From: Streptomyces profundus
Lineage (GTDB): Bacteria; Actinomycetota; Actinomycetes; Streptomycetales; Streptomycetaceae
Assembly: GCF_020740535.1 (NCBI RefSeq)
Contig: NZ_CP082362.1
Span: 2,232,001-2,296,000 of the forward strand
Reading direction: 5' to 3'
Length of the DNA stretch: 64,000 nucleotides
A model generated the notes under the pieces. The model searched no databases. It was given only the letters and a program-made list of their open reading frames with translations, and was not told where the DNA came from. Shown piece by piece: positions 50,989 to 59,639 of the stretch; positions within the stretch are counted from its first letter, which is position 1, and each line of letters begins with the position of its first letter. Both the position numbers and the translations under genes were made by a program.

Positions 50989-51962
50989 TGGACCCAGTAA
51001 CGCGCGCTGAGGAAGAGGGCGGCGGTGAAGAGCGCCAGGCCGAGGACCAGCACCCAGGCCATGGCCGCCGCATAGCCCATGTTCAGCTGGGCGAAGCCCT
51101 GGTCGTAGAGGTAGAGGGTGTAGAAGAGCGTCGAGTCCGAGGGACCGCCGCTGCCGTTGCTCACCACATAGGCGCTGGTGAACGCCTGGAACGCGTTGAC
51201 CACGCTGAGCAGCAGGTTGAAGAAGATCAGCGGCGAGAGCATGGGCAGGGTGACGCCGCGGAAACGGCGCAGCGCGCCCGCGCCGTCCACCGAGGCCGCG
51301 TCGTACAGCTCCTGCGGGATCTGCCGCAGCCCGGCCAGGAAGATCACCATGGCCGAGCCGAACGTCCAGACCTGGAGGATCACGATGGTGTACAGCGCCG
51401 AGTCGGGGTCGCCGACCCAGCTGGTGTGCTCGATCCCGACCAGCGCCAACGCCTTGTTGACGATGCCTTCCTCGCCGAAGATCTGCCGCCACAGCGCGGC
51501 CACCGCCACGCTGCCCCCGATCAGCGAGGGCAGGTAGAACAGCGCCCGGTAGCCGGTGAGAAAGCGCAGCCCCCGGTTGAGCAGCATGGCCAGGCCGAGC
51601 GAGACCGCCAGCAGCAGCGGCACCGACCAGGCCACATAGGTGAGGGTGACGCGCACCGAGTCCAGATAGCGCGGATCGGTGGTGAACATCCGCTCGAAGT
51701 TGGCGAAGCCGACCCATTCGGGCGCGCTCGACAGGTCGTAGCGGGTGAACGCCAGATAGAGCGAGAACAGCATCGGGCCGATGGTGAACACCAGCATCCC
51801 GATCAGCCACGGCGTGAGAAAGGCGTAGGCCGCCCGGTTCTCCGAGCTGGCCCGGCGGGAGCGCGGGCGCCGCTCGACGGGGGGCTCCCCCGTTGGTCCC
51901 GGCTCCGGGTGGGAAAGGACCTGGGGTCTTCCCCCGGCCGGCCCCGGATCGTTGTCCTTCAT
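50970..51962 (-). CDS. ABC sugar importer permease (MalF-type), 3' end touched by IS
   Basis: A 330-residue permease with a polar N-terminal extension (about 50 residues, Pro/Arg-rich) and six helices starting at AAYAFLTPWLIGMLVFTIGP. The EAA loop is YDAASVDGAGALRRFRGVTLPML. The ATG at 51962 has a GGAGG site. The C-terminus RYWVHYGDER is at the usual end of the family, but the stop codon lies in the IS right end, so the original protein may have been a few residues different. Probably still functional. Confidence 0.9.
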   Translation of the reverse strand: MKDNDPGPAGGRPQVLSHPEPGPTGEPPVERRPRSRRASSENRAAYAFLTPWLIGMLVFTIGPMLFSLYLAFTRYDLSSAPEWVGFANFERMFTTDPRYLDSVRVTLTYVAWSVPLLLAVSLGLAMLLNRGLRFLTGYRALFYLPSLIGGSVAVAALWRQIFGEEGIVNKALALVGIEHTSWVGDPDSALYTIVILQVWTFGSAMVIFLAGLRQIPQELYDAASVDGAGALRRFRGVTLPMLSPLIFFNLLLSVVNAFQAFTSAYVVSNGSGGPSDSTLFYTLYLYDQGFAQLNMGYAAAMAWVLVLGLALFTAALFLSARYWVHYGDER

Positions 51963-52006
51963 CGCGAAACCTCCACTTCGGCGTGGGGTCGTGGGCAGCG
52001 CCCGCC

Positions 52007-52873
52007 TCAGCGCGGCGGGCGCTCCCTGGCCGCGCGCGCGTGGTGCTCCACGCGGTCGGCCATGATCTGGGCGAGGAGACCGGCCAGTGGGACGTCGACG
52101 CCGGCGGCGCGAGCCGCGGCCGTCACCTCCCACAGGTCCTTGCTCCAGGGACGTTCGCGCACCGGTGTGGACCCGGCGTCGTAGGCGTCGGCGACCCGGT
52201 CGAAGAAGCCCCAGTTGCGGGCCACCCAGGAGTCACCTGTGCCGCCGGCGACCACGGCCAACACCGCGTCCGCCGCGACGTCGTGCGCGGCGGCCAGGTC
52301 CAGCGCCTCATGGGCGCCGGCCAGCGCGGCGAACATCATCAGTTGGTTGGCGAGCTTGACGGCCGCGCCCGCCCCGGCGGGGCCGACATGACGGATGTCG
52401 TTCCCCACCGAGTCGAGCAGCGGACGGGCCTTCTCCAGCACGTCGGCGGGGCCGCCGACCATCACGGACAGCTCGCCCAGCGCGGCGCGTTCGGCGCCCC
52501 CGCTGACCGGCGCGTCCAGCAGGCCGACGCCGGCGCGTTCCGCCTCGGCCGCCAGCTGGCGAGCGGTCGCCGGCAGCACGGTGCTGTGCACCAGCACCAC
52601 GGCGCCGGGCGAAAGCCGCGCCAGCAGTCCGCGTTCGCCGCTCAGCAGCCCCGTCACGGCGGCGTCGTCGGGGACCGCCAGGCAGAGCGCCTGACAGTCC
52701 GCCAACTCCGCCGGCTCGGCGACTCGTCGGGCGCCGGCCGGGATGCGCCGTGCCGCCGCCACATCGTGCACCGCCAGCCGCCAGCCGTCCGCGGCGAGGG
52801 CCCCGGCCATGGGCAGCCCCAGATTGCCGAGGCCGACAAAGCCGACGCGGGTGTGCTCACGGTGCGGTGACAT
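52007..52873 (-). CDS. NAD(P)-dependent 3-hydroxyisobutyrate/tartronate-semialdehyde dehydrogenase family protein
   Basis: A 288-residue beta-hydroxyacid dehydrogenase. Rossmann motif VGFVGLGNLGLPMAGALAADG, substrate motif DAPVSGGAERAALG, and the catalytic Lys in GAAVKLANQLMMF are all present. The family includes HIBADH and the GarR/GlxR 2-hydroxy-3-oxopropionate reductases, which work after aldol cleavage of sugar acids. The adjacent RraA-like aldolase makes a role of the latter kind plausible. 44 bp before the permease gene. Confidence 0.88.
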   Translation of the reverse strand: MSPHREHTRVGFVGLGNLGLPMAGALAADGWRLAVHDVAAARRIPAGARRVAEPAELADCQALCLAVPDDAAVTGLLSGERGLLARLSPGAVVLVHSTVLPATARQLAAEAERAGVGLLDAPVSGGAERAALGELSVMVGGPADVLEKARPLLDSVGNDIRHVGPAGAGAAVKLANQLMMFAALAGAHEALDLAAAHDVAADAVLAVVAGGTGDSWVARNWGFFDRVADAYDAGSTPVRERPWSKDLWEVTAAARAAGVDVPLAGLLAQIMADRVEHHARAARERPPR

Positions 52874-52915
52874 GGCGTGCGAACTCCTGACGGGGGAACG
52901 GGTGACGGGCGGCGG

Positions 52916-53599
52916 TCAGACGGTGTCGTCCAGCGGGCGGCCGAGCTTCTCGTAGAGCCGCCGACGTCCGATCTTGTCGTTCTCCAGCTCCTGCCTGGCG
53001 TACTTGGCGACCGTCTCGGCGTGTTCCACCGGGACCGCCACCACGCCGTCGCCGTCGCCGACGACCACATCGCCCGGCCGGATCAGCACGCCGCCGATGT
53101 CCACCGGCACCTGGAGCGCGTCGAACTCGACGCGGCCCTGCACCATCGACTGCGCGCGGTAGCGGCAGAAGATCGGCACCCGCTGCATCACGCACTCGTC
53201 GGTGTCCCGCACCCCGCCGGTGGTGACGATGCCGGTGGCGCCGGCGGCGTGCCACTCAAGGGAGTTGTTGGAGCCGATCTCGCCCACCGGCAGCCCGGCG
53301 GACTGGATGACGACGATGTCGCCGTCCTCGATGGTCGGGGTGATCTTGTTGGGGTAGATGTTCCGGTACCAGTTGTTCGCCCAGCCCGTGTACTCCTCGG
53401 GGGTCAGCGGGGGCACGGCCTTCTCGGTGGGCTTGAACCGCATGGTGCGGGCGATGCCGGTGAACCGGGCGCCCTCGTACAGCGGGGTGATCTCCGGCGA
53501 GACGGTGCCCTTGGCGTGCAGCCCCGCCCAGTCGAGACCGTCCCGCACATCGGCCACGCGCAGACCGTCGAACAGGCGCAGCAGCTCAGCTTTCTCCAT
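52916..53599 (-). CDS. RraA-like / HMG-aldolase family protein
   Basis: A 227-residue protein of the RraA/4-hydroxy-4-methyl-2-oxoglutarate aldolase fold. The metal/substrate region is VGEIGSNNSLEWHAAGATGIVTTGGVRDTDEC (the G-x-R-D motif binds Mg and oxoacid). DIGGVLIRPGDVVVGDGDGVVAVP is the other conserved block. These enzymes split or decarboxylate 4-hydroxy-2-oxoacids; some homologues are only RNase E regulators, unlikely here. It is first in the catabolic operon, 42-57 bp from the GntR operator. Confidence 0.88.
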   Translation of the reverse strand: MEKAELLRLFDGLRVADVRDGLDWAGLHAKGTVSPEITPLYEGARFTGIARTMRFKPTEKAVPPLTPEEYTGWANNWYRNIYPNKITPTIEDGDIVVIQSAGLPVGEIGSNNSLEWHAAGATGIVTTGGVRDTDECVMQRVPIFCRYRAQSMVQGRVEFDALQVPVDIGGVLIRPGDVVVGDGDGVVAVPVEHAETVAKYARQELENDKIGRRRLYEKLGRPLDDTV

Positions 53600-53640
53600 C
53601 GATCTCAGTCCTCAGTCGACTCGATTCCCGGTTGTCTGGC

Positions 53641-53656
53641 CTATTGTCTACAATAG
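53641..53656. promoter_or_regulatory. GntR (FadR-type) operator
   Basis: CTATTGT-CT-ACAATAG is a perfect 7+2+7 palindrome with the TTGTnnACAA core common for FadR/FCD regulators. It lies 42-57 bp upstream of the first operon gene and 210 bp before the divergent GntR gene, so the regulator can control the operon and itself. Confidence 0.75.
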
Positions 53657-53773
53657 TCATTGGCTGACGACAAGACCCTGGACGATGTCATCGCCACGAC
53701 CCTGTGGTGTGCTGTCGCCCGACGCGCGCTTGTCGCCGCCGCGTCGGGCCCATGGTGCCGAACCGTCATGCGG

Positions 53774-53850
53774 ACCGTCGCGAGGACTCCTGCGAGAACC
53801 GTTGCGAGAACCCGTCGTGAGAACCGCCCTGAGAACCGTCGTGAGATCCG
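53774..53850 (+). repeat. 12-13-bp GAGAACCG repeats in the gntR leader
   Basis: About six copies of a unit around GCGAGAACCGTT / GTGAGAACCGTC stand between the operator and the gntR start. If translated in the gntR frame (open from a TTG at 53660) they would give an Arg/Thr/Glu-rich tail, so they are treated as leader sequence. Confidence 0.65.
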
Positions 53851-53866
53851 CCAAGAAAGGCTGCTG

Positions 53867-54589
53867 ATGGCTTCCAGCGCCCGCACCCCGGCGTCACCCC
53901 CGGAAGGACCAACGGGGGAAGGTCAGTTGGACCCGCCGAGCCTGGTGCAACTCGCCGCCGGCGCGATCCGCAAGATGATCCTCTCCGGTGAACTCGGCCC
54001 GGGCGACCGGCTGATCGAGCTCACGCTCACCGAGCGCCTGGGCATCAGCCGCCCCCCGCTGCGCGAGGCGATGCGGCTGCTCCAACAGGAGGGCCTGATC
54101 CTGGTCCAGCCTCGGCGCGGCGCCACCGTGGCCGCCCTGACCGACCAGGACGTCTATGAGATCCTCACGCTGCGCTCGGCGTTGGAGCGCACCGCGATCG
54201 AGCTGGGCGTGCCGGTGCGGCTGCCGGAGCGGCTCGCCGTCTGCCGGGAGGCGCTCGGCCGGATGGAGCACAGCGCGGCCACCGAGGACCGGGCGGCGCT
54301 GGTGGAGAGCGGCTACGCGTTCCACGCGGCCCTGGTGGGGCTGGCCGGGCACCGCAGGATCGAGGACATCTACTCCTCACTGCACCGGCAGTTGCTGCTC
54401 TGCATGGCCCGCAACCTCTACGCCAGGGAGCGCTACTACGAGGATCTGGACGTCCATGTGGCACGCCACCGCTACCTGTTGGAGCTGGTGGAGGCGGGCG
54501 ATCCGGCGGCGGTGCTCGCCGAGTTGGCGGTGCACGGCGAGCGCTCGTTCTCCCAACTGGCCGACCGGGCGCCCAGGAACGGCTCCTGA
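53867..54589 (+). CDS. GntR-family regulator, FadR subfamily (FCD domain)
   Basis: A 240-residue regulator. The winged helix (about residues 25-95) shows LAAGAIRKMILSGELGPGDRL and ISRPPLREAMRLLQQEGLILVQPRRGATVA. The FCD helical domain follows, with metal-ligand style residues in the FHAALVGLAGHRRI region and a late His in VARHRYLLELV. Such proteins bind an organic acid and release the operator. The ATG at 53867 (AGAAAGG upstream) leaves a 20-residue tail before the HTH. Its divergent operon suggests it senses a pathway sugar acid. Confidence 0.88.
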   Translation: MASSARTPASPPEGPTGEGQLDPPSLVQLAAGAIRKMILSGELGPGDRLIELTLTERLGISRPPLREAMRLLQQEGLILVQPRRGATVAALTDQDVYEILTLRSALERTAIELGVPVRLPERLAVCREALGRMEHSAATEDRAALVESGYAFHAALVGLAGHRRIEDIYSSLHRQLLLCMARNLYARERYYEDLDVHVARHRYLLELVEAGDPAAVLAELAVHGERSFSQLADRAPRNGS

Positions 54590-54621
54590 CGGGGCGTCAG
54601 CGACGCCTCCCGCGCATGGGT

Positions 54622-54650
54622 ATGGCCCGGGACCAGGAGTCCCGGGCCAT
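54622..54650. terminator. Bidirectional terminator
   Basis: The perfect 12-bp stem ATGGCCCGGGAC (54622-54633) with GTCCCGGGCCAT (54639-54650) and loop CAGGA lies between the convergent gntR and L,D-transpeptidase genes. Confidence 0.8.
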
Positions 54651-54666
54651 GCTCAGGCGTCCCCGC

Positions 54667-55932
54667 TCAGACCGCGCTGCCGGCGACCCACTCGTCCCAG
54701 CCCATGTTCCAGCCGTTGAGGCCGTTGTCCGGCGCGATCACCTCGTCCGGCGAGTTGACCACCACGACCAGGTCCCCGAGCAGCGACTCCTCGAAGAACC
54801 ACGCGCCGTCCTGGTCCGGATCGTCCGCGCCCTGCTTGTCGTTCAGCCCCACACAGCCGTGGCTGGTGTTGGAGCTGCCGAAGATGCTGTCGGCTCCCCA
54901 GTAGTTGCCGTGGATGAAGGTGCCGGAGGTGGAGAGCCGCATGGCGTGCGGGACGTCCGGGATGTCGTACTCGCCCTCGCCGTCGTCGTCGGTGAACCCG
55001 ACGGTGGCGCCGTCCATCCTGGTCTCCCGGTACTTCTCGGAGATCACCATCTGGCCGTTGTAGGTGGGCGTCTCGTCGCTGCCGGCCGAGATCGGCACGG
55101 TGCGCAGCGTCTCGCCGTCGCGGATGACCTCCATCTGCTTGGCCTCGACGTCCACCGTGCTGATCTGGGACCGGCCCACGGTGAAGGAGAAGTCGCGGTC
55201 CTGGACGCCGGTGATACCGGGCGAGCCCTCGACGCCGTCGAAGTCCAGGGAGACGTTGACCTCGGTGCCGGCGTCCCAGTAGGACTCGGGCCGGAAGTCG
55301 AGACGGCTGTTGTCGAACCAGTGGCCGACGATCTCCTGGCCGCTGCTCGCGGTGATCTCCACGGCCTGCTGCACGGCGGCGCGGTTGGTGATCTCCTGGT
55401 CGAAGTTGAGCGAGACCGGCATGCCCACCCCGACCTCGGAGCCGTCCTCCGGGGTGAAGTAGCCGATGAAGCTGTTCTCCGGCGCGACCGTGGTGAACGC
55501 CGCGGCCTGGTGCGCCGCGCGCCCCTCGGCGTCGACGGCCACCACCGTCAGCTCGTATCTGGTCGCCCGGTCGAGCTGCTCGTCCGGCTGCCACGACAGC
55601 TGGTCGTCGGATATGGAGCCGGGGACCTCGACGCCCGCGTCCGGCGCCGTGAGCACCACCTCGTCCAGTGTGCCGCTCTCGACCGCGACCCGCACGTCGT
55701 CGTTGATGCCGACGCCCGTGGCGGCGTCGTCCGGGGTGATCGATATCACCGCGGACGAGGTGTTCGCGTCCTCGGCCGCCTGGTCGGCGTCGCTCTGCTC
55801 CGTCTCCTCGGTGTCCGGGGTGTCGTCCCCGTCGTCTCCGCCGCTGCACCCGGCCAGCGTCAGCACTCCGCACAGCAGCGCGGTTGCGGTGGTCAGGCCC
55901 TTGCGCCGCATGACGTCCCTCATCCGAATCAT
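54667..55932 (-). CDS. L,D-transpeptidase lipoprotein (YkuD, Ig-like domains)
   Basis: A 421-residue cell-wall enzyme. A lipoprotein signal with LTLAGC (Cys near residue 29) is followed by an acidic linker, two Ig-like domains (about 60-260) and a YkuD catalytic domain with TFIHGNYW and SNTSHGCVGLND. The Cys is the nucleophile. It makes 3-3 peptidoglycan cross-links, as do mycobacterial LdtMt2-type enzymes, which share this layout. The first of several nearby starts (ATG 55930-55932, 55921 or 55912) is given. Confidence 0.92.
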   Translation of the reverse strand: MIRMRDVMRRKGLTTATALLCGVLTLAGCSGGDDGDDTPDTEETEQSDADQAAEDANTSSAVISITPDDAATGVGINDDVRVAVESGTLDEVVLTAPDAGVEVPGSISDDQLSWQPDEQLDRATRYELTVVAVDAEGRAAHQAAAFTTVAPENSFIGYFTPEDGSEVGVGMPVSLNFDQEITNRAAVQQAVEITASSGQEIVGHWFDNSRLDFRPESYWDAGTEVNVSLDFDGVEGSPGITGVQDRDFSFTVGRSQISTVDVEAKQMEVIRDGETLRTVPISAGSDETPTYNGQMVISEKYRETRMDGATVGFTDDDGEGEYDIPDVPHAMRLSTSGTFIHGNYWGADSIFGSSNTSHGCVGLNDKQGADDPDQDGAWFFEESLLGDLVVVVNSPDEVIAPDNGLNGWNMGWDEWVAGSAV

Positions 55933-56098
55933 TTCTCCGTCCGCTGCCGCGCTTCCCTGGAGGACTTATGGGAGAACGTGATATGGCGGCAGCCTGTTCC
56001 ACCATAGGCGAAGCGGGCCGGCGGTTCTCCGGGGGGCGTGCGTGGGCGGCGCGCGGTGGATGGCCGTGCGCGGGTGGGTCCTCGGGGCCCGGCCGGGG
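55933..56098. other. Intergenic region
   Basis: 166 bp between the ends of the upstream acidic-protein gene and the transpeptidase start. It must contain the transpeptidase promoter. Nothing else seen. Confidence 0.4.
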
Positions 56099-56740
56099 TC
56101 AGCGGCGGCTCTCGCCCCCCTCGTCCCCCGCGTTCAACTCTCCGACGCCGCGCGGGGGTTCGATCGGGTCGCCGGCGAGGTCGGCCAGCTCCTCGTGGTC
56201 GAGGCCGTCCTCGAAGAGGTCGCGCTCATGGGCGCGCCCCTCGCCGCGTGGATCCTGGCCGTTCCGGTCGAAACCGTCCTCGTCGAGGCCCTCGTCGTCC
56301 AGCTCGTCCTCGTAGGTGTCGGGCCGATAGGCGCCGGGCCGACGGGGGTCGTCGTAGGTGTCGTCGCTCTCGTAGCCGTCGTCGAGCCCCTCGTCCGGCG
56401 CGTCGTCGTCCAGGCCGTCGTCGTCCAGCGCGTCGTCCGGCTCGTCCCAGGCGAGGTCCGGGTCGAAGGCGGCGCGTTCGCTGCTCCACGACGCCTGCGC
56501 GAGGACGACGCCGGGGACCTCGCCGACGAGGTCGACGGGGTCGATCAGATAGGCCACCGCCTCGGCCTCGTCGCGGGAGACGGCGCGGGCCGCCTGTTCG
56601 CGTTCCTCGGCCGGCATCAGCGTGTCGCCCTCGATGCGCGACCAGGCGGCGCTGATCAGCTCGTCCGGCTCCGCGATCTCCAACACCATCTCGACTCGAA
56701 CCCGGACGTGACGTGCCCCGGGGGCCACCTCTTCGCTCAT
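56099..56740 (-). CDS. Acidic conserved actinomycete protein
   Basis: A 213-residue protein, not assigned to a characterised family. The first 85 residues look folded (RVRVEMVLEIAEPDELISAAW, then a conserved-looking DPVDLVGEVPGVVLAQASW). The remaining 125 are extremely acidic with irregular repeats of (D/E)(D/E)GLDDD type, probably disordered. No signal peptide or membrane helix. The ATG at 56740 starts the folded part directly. The coding reality is supported by third-position GC and by the abrupt drop after the stop. Confidence 0.65.
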   Translation of the reverse strand: MSEEVAPGARHVRVRVEMVLEIAEPDELISAAWSRIEGDTLMPAEEREQAARAVSRDEAEAVAYLIDPVDLVGEVPGVVLAQASWSSERAAFDPDLAWDEPDDALDDDGLDDDAPDEGLDDGYESDDTYDDPRRPGAYRPDTYEDELDDEGLDEDGFDRNGQDPRGEGRAHERDLFEDGLDHEELADLAGDPIEPPRGVGELNAGDEGGESRR

Positions 56741-56845
56741 GACGGGGAGCGTAAGACGCGGGGCCGTCACCTCTTCCCCACGACCCGCACCGGCCCGTAA
56801 CATCGCTTCCCACGCCGCCGATACGCAGCAATTCCGGAGCGCCCC

Positions 56846-57019
56846 GTGAACGGTTCCCCTCGTGCTCTCGACCGTCGATCGCTGATCAGCGGCATGGTGG
56901 CCGCCTGCGCCCTCTGTGTGGTCTGGCTCCTGCCCTCCGCCTACGGAGACGGCGGCGACGCCTCGTCGACCCCCTCGGTGATGCCCCTGGACCAGCCGCT
57001 GGAGTCCGGAACGCGCTAG
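56846..57019 (+). CDS. Small membrane or secreted protein (57 aa)
   Basis: A short gene starting with GTG at 56846 (GGAG 7 nt upstream) and ending TAG at 57017-57019. The product has a basic N-terminus (SPRALDRRSL), one hydrophobic segment (ISGMVAACALCVVWLLPSA, about residues 14-32) and a polar Gly/Asp/Ser/Pro tail. It may be a signal-anchored small protein. Divergent from the acidic-protein gene. Function unknown. Confidence 0.6.
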   Translation: MNGSPRALDRRSLISGMVAACALCVVWLLPSAYGDGGDASSTPSVMPLDQPLESGTR

Positions 57020-57185
57020 CCGGGCGCCCGAGTTGTCGGATGATGCCCCGCTATCTCTTCCCGCCGTCTCCACGATTTTTTTACCTATGTTTTACCTCTT
57101 GCCGTACAACCCGGGCCGGCCATGCGCCGCTTCCATCCCCTTTCACCCCCCTTCGCGGTCATCCGGGGTGCCGGATGCCGGGAGC

Positions 57186-58733
57186 TCACGCCAGCGGACC
57201 GGTCACCCGTTCGGCGGCGCGCACCAGGCCGCCGGCACGCACCAGGGCCTCGGCGGCGGCCAGCTCGGGCGCCAGGAAGCGGTCGGCCCCCGGGCCGCCG
57301 AGCCCCGCCCCCCGCGCGGCGGCCAGCACGGCACGGGTCGCGGGGGCCGGCCGCAGCTCGGCCGTGGCACGCAGCTCGACGGCGCGCGCCGCCGCGTACA
57401 GCTCGATGCCGATCACCCGCGTCAGCAGGTCGAGCGCGGTGCGCAGCTTGCGCGCCGCGGACCAGCCCATGGACACGTGGTCCTCCTGCATCGCCGAGGA
57501 CGGGATGGAATCCACCGAGGCCGGCACCGCGAGCCGCTTGAGGTCGCTGACCAGGGCGGCCTGGGTGTACTGGGCGATCATCAGACCGGAGTCGACCCCG
57601 GGGTCGTCGGCCAGGAACGGCGGCAGCCCGTGCGAACGGTGCCGGTCCAGCAGCCGATCGGTGCGGCGCTCCGCCATCGACGCCAGATCGGCGACGGCGA
57701 TGGCCAGGAAGTCCAGCACATATCCGAGCGGCGCGCCGTGGAAGTTCCCGTTGGACGCCACCCGTCCGTTCACCACCACCGGATTGTCCACGGCGGCGGC
57801 CAGCTCGCGGTCGGCGACCGCGCGGGCGTGCGCCAACGTGTCACGGGCGGCGCCGGCGACCTGGGGCGCGCAGCGCACCGAGTAGGCGTCCTGCACCCGG
57901 GGCGCGGTGTCCTGATGGTGCCCGGTGAGGCCCGAACCGGCCAGCACCCGGAGCATGTTGTCGGCGCTGGCGGCCTGCCCGGGATGCGGGCGCACGGCGT
58001 GCAACTCGGCGTCGAGCACCCGGTCGGTGCCGAGCAGGGCCTCCAGGGTCAGCGCGGCGCTGATGTCGACGGAGGTGAGCAGCCGGCCCAGGTCCGAGCA
58101 GGCCATCAGCAGCATGCCGAGCATCCCGTCGGTGCCGTTGAGCAGCGCCAGCCCCTCCTTCTCCCGCAGCTCGACCGGCGCGATGCCGTGCTCGGCGAGC
58201 AACTCGGCGGCGGACCGCGTGCGGCCGTCGGGCCCCTCGGCCTCGCCCTCCCCCAGCAGCGTCAACGCGCAGTGCGCGAGCGGGGCGAGATCGCCGGAGC
58301 AGCCGAGGGAGCCGTGCTCGTGCACGACGGGCGTGATACCGGCGTTGAGCAGCGCGGCCATGGTGTGCGCCACCTCGGGACGGACGCCGGTGTGCCCGGA
58401 GGCCACGGTCTTGAGCCGCAGGAACATCAGCGCGCGCACCACCTCACGCTCCACCCGGGGGCCGAGCCCGGCGGCGTGCGAGCGGACGATGTTCCGTTGC
58501 AGGCGGGTGCGGAGGTCCGGCTCGATGGAACGAACGGCCAGCGCGCCGAAGCCGGTTGACACGCCGTACACCGGCTCCGCACGAGCCGCCAACCGCTCGA
58601 TCACCCGCCGCGCGGACGCCATCGCGGCGAGCGCGTCATCCGCCAACTCGACGGCGGCACCCCCTCTGGCCACGGCGACCACCTCGGCGGCGGCGGGAGG
58701 CGTCGAGTGCACCACAACGCTTTGCATATCCAT
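57186..58733 (-). CDS. hutH: Histidine ammonia-lyase
   Basis: A 515-residue HAL converting L-histidine to trans-urocanate and ammonia. The MIO cofactor forms from Cys-Ser-Gly in GSLGCSGDLAPLAH (most bacteria have Ala-Ser-Gly; the streptomycete enzyme also has Cys). Other conserved blocks are YGVSTGFGAL, LNGTDGMLGM, SRHG-equivalent RHRSHGLPPF, and SSAMQEDHVSMGW. The start MDMQSVVVHS (58733) matches the streptomycete N-terminus; an ATG at 58739 is in frame. No other hut gene is next to it, which is normal in Streptomyces. Confidence 0.96.
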   Translation of the reverse strand: MDMQSVVVHSTPPAAAEVVAVARGGAAVELADDALAAMASARRVIERLAARAEPVYGVSTGFGALAVRSIEPDLRTRLQRNIVRSHAAGLGPRVEREVVRALMFLRLKTVASGHTGVRPEVAHTMAALLNAGITPVVHEHGSLGCSGDLAPLAHCALTLLGEGEAEGPDGRTRSAAELLAEHGIAPVELREKEGLALLNGTDGMLGMLLMACSDLGRLLTSVDISAALTLEALLGTDRVLDAELHAVRPHPGQAASADNMLRVLAGSGLTGHHQDTAPRVQDAYSVRCAPQVAGAARDTLAHARAVADRELAAAVDNPVVVNGRVASNGNFHGAPLGYVLDFLAIAVADLASMAERRTDRLLDRHRSHGLPPFLADDPGVDSGLMIAQYTQAALVSDLKRLAVPASVDSIPSSAMQEDHVSMGWSAARKLRTALDLLTRVIGIELYAAARAVELRATAELRPAPATRAVLAAARGAGLGGPGADRFLAPELAAAEALVRAGGLVRAAERVTGPLA

Positions 58734-58769
58734 ATTCATCAGCCTAGGTGAATGAATGAACCCCTGGCA

Positions 58770-59480
58770 GCACCAAGCCGAGCCCTGGCCGGGCGGGCTC
58801 GGGCAAAGGGCCCAGGACCGGGCACCGCCAGGCGGGGCCCCCGGCCAGCGAGCTCAGAAACGGGCAGACGTACCGGCCGCCAGGCAGAGACCACGGCAGA
58901 CAAAGCCCTGGCCGGGCGGGCCTGGGCAAGGGCAAGGGCCCAGGGGCGCAAAGGCGCCCTGACCGGGCAAGGACCACCGACATCCAGCAAAGCCCTAGCC
59001 GGGCACCGGCAGGGGGCCCTGCGGGCGAACGGTGCCCCCCGGCCAGCGAGCTCAGAAACGGGCAGACGTACCGGCCGCCAGGCAGAGACCACCACAGACA
59101 AAGCCCTGCCCGGGCGGGCCTGGGCAAGAGCCCAGGAACGCAAAGGAGCCCTGACCGGGCGAGAACCACCGGCATCCAGCAAAGCCCTAGCCGGGCGGGC
59201 TTGCGGGGAAAGGCCCGGCGATGGGTGGAGGTACTGGCCGCCGGGCAAGAACCACCGCCATCGGGCGAAGCCCGAACCCGGCAGCTCAGCGACAGACGCA
59301 CCCAGGGCACACCAGGCAAAGCCTCGGAAACGGACTACCGCAGACGAGCCGAGCCCCGGCCGGGCGGGCTTGGGCAAAGGGCCGGCGCCAGCGGTGCCCT
59401 GGCCGGGCGGTCGGACAGGGTCCCGGAACGGGCCGGTGTGCTGGCGAGGTGGGTAGGAACCGCCGCAGGCGAGCGGTGCC
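58770..59480. repeat. Non-coding repeat array A (~198-bp unit)
   Basis: A unit with GGCCAGCGAGCTCAGAAACG, then a segment GGCAGACGTACCGGCCGCCAGG, AAAGCCCTGGCCGGGCGGGC and CATCCAGCAAAGCCCTAGCC occurs at 58843 and again at 59041 (198 bp apart, highly similar), with decayed parts before and after (for example 59236-59300 and 59350-59420). No frame looks coding. The region has many CCGGGCGGGC words. Confidence 0.8.
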
Positions 59481-59639
59481 CTGGCCCGGGCGAGGCTCGG
59501 GGAAGGACGCGCCGAGGGCCGGCTCGGCAAGGTCCACACCACGGCAGCGGGGTCCTGGGCGGGTGGGGGCCGCCTGGGTGGCAGTGGATAGCCGGCCGGC
59601 ATCCACGGGCCGATGTCCGACGGGCCATGACCGAGCTGG

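Noticed and set aside
53660..53866. N-terminal extension of the GntR regulator from TTG 53660
   Set aside because: The extension is encoded mainly by 12-13-bp DNA repeats and is Arg/Thr-rich. The ATG at 53867 gives the normal family length.
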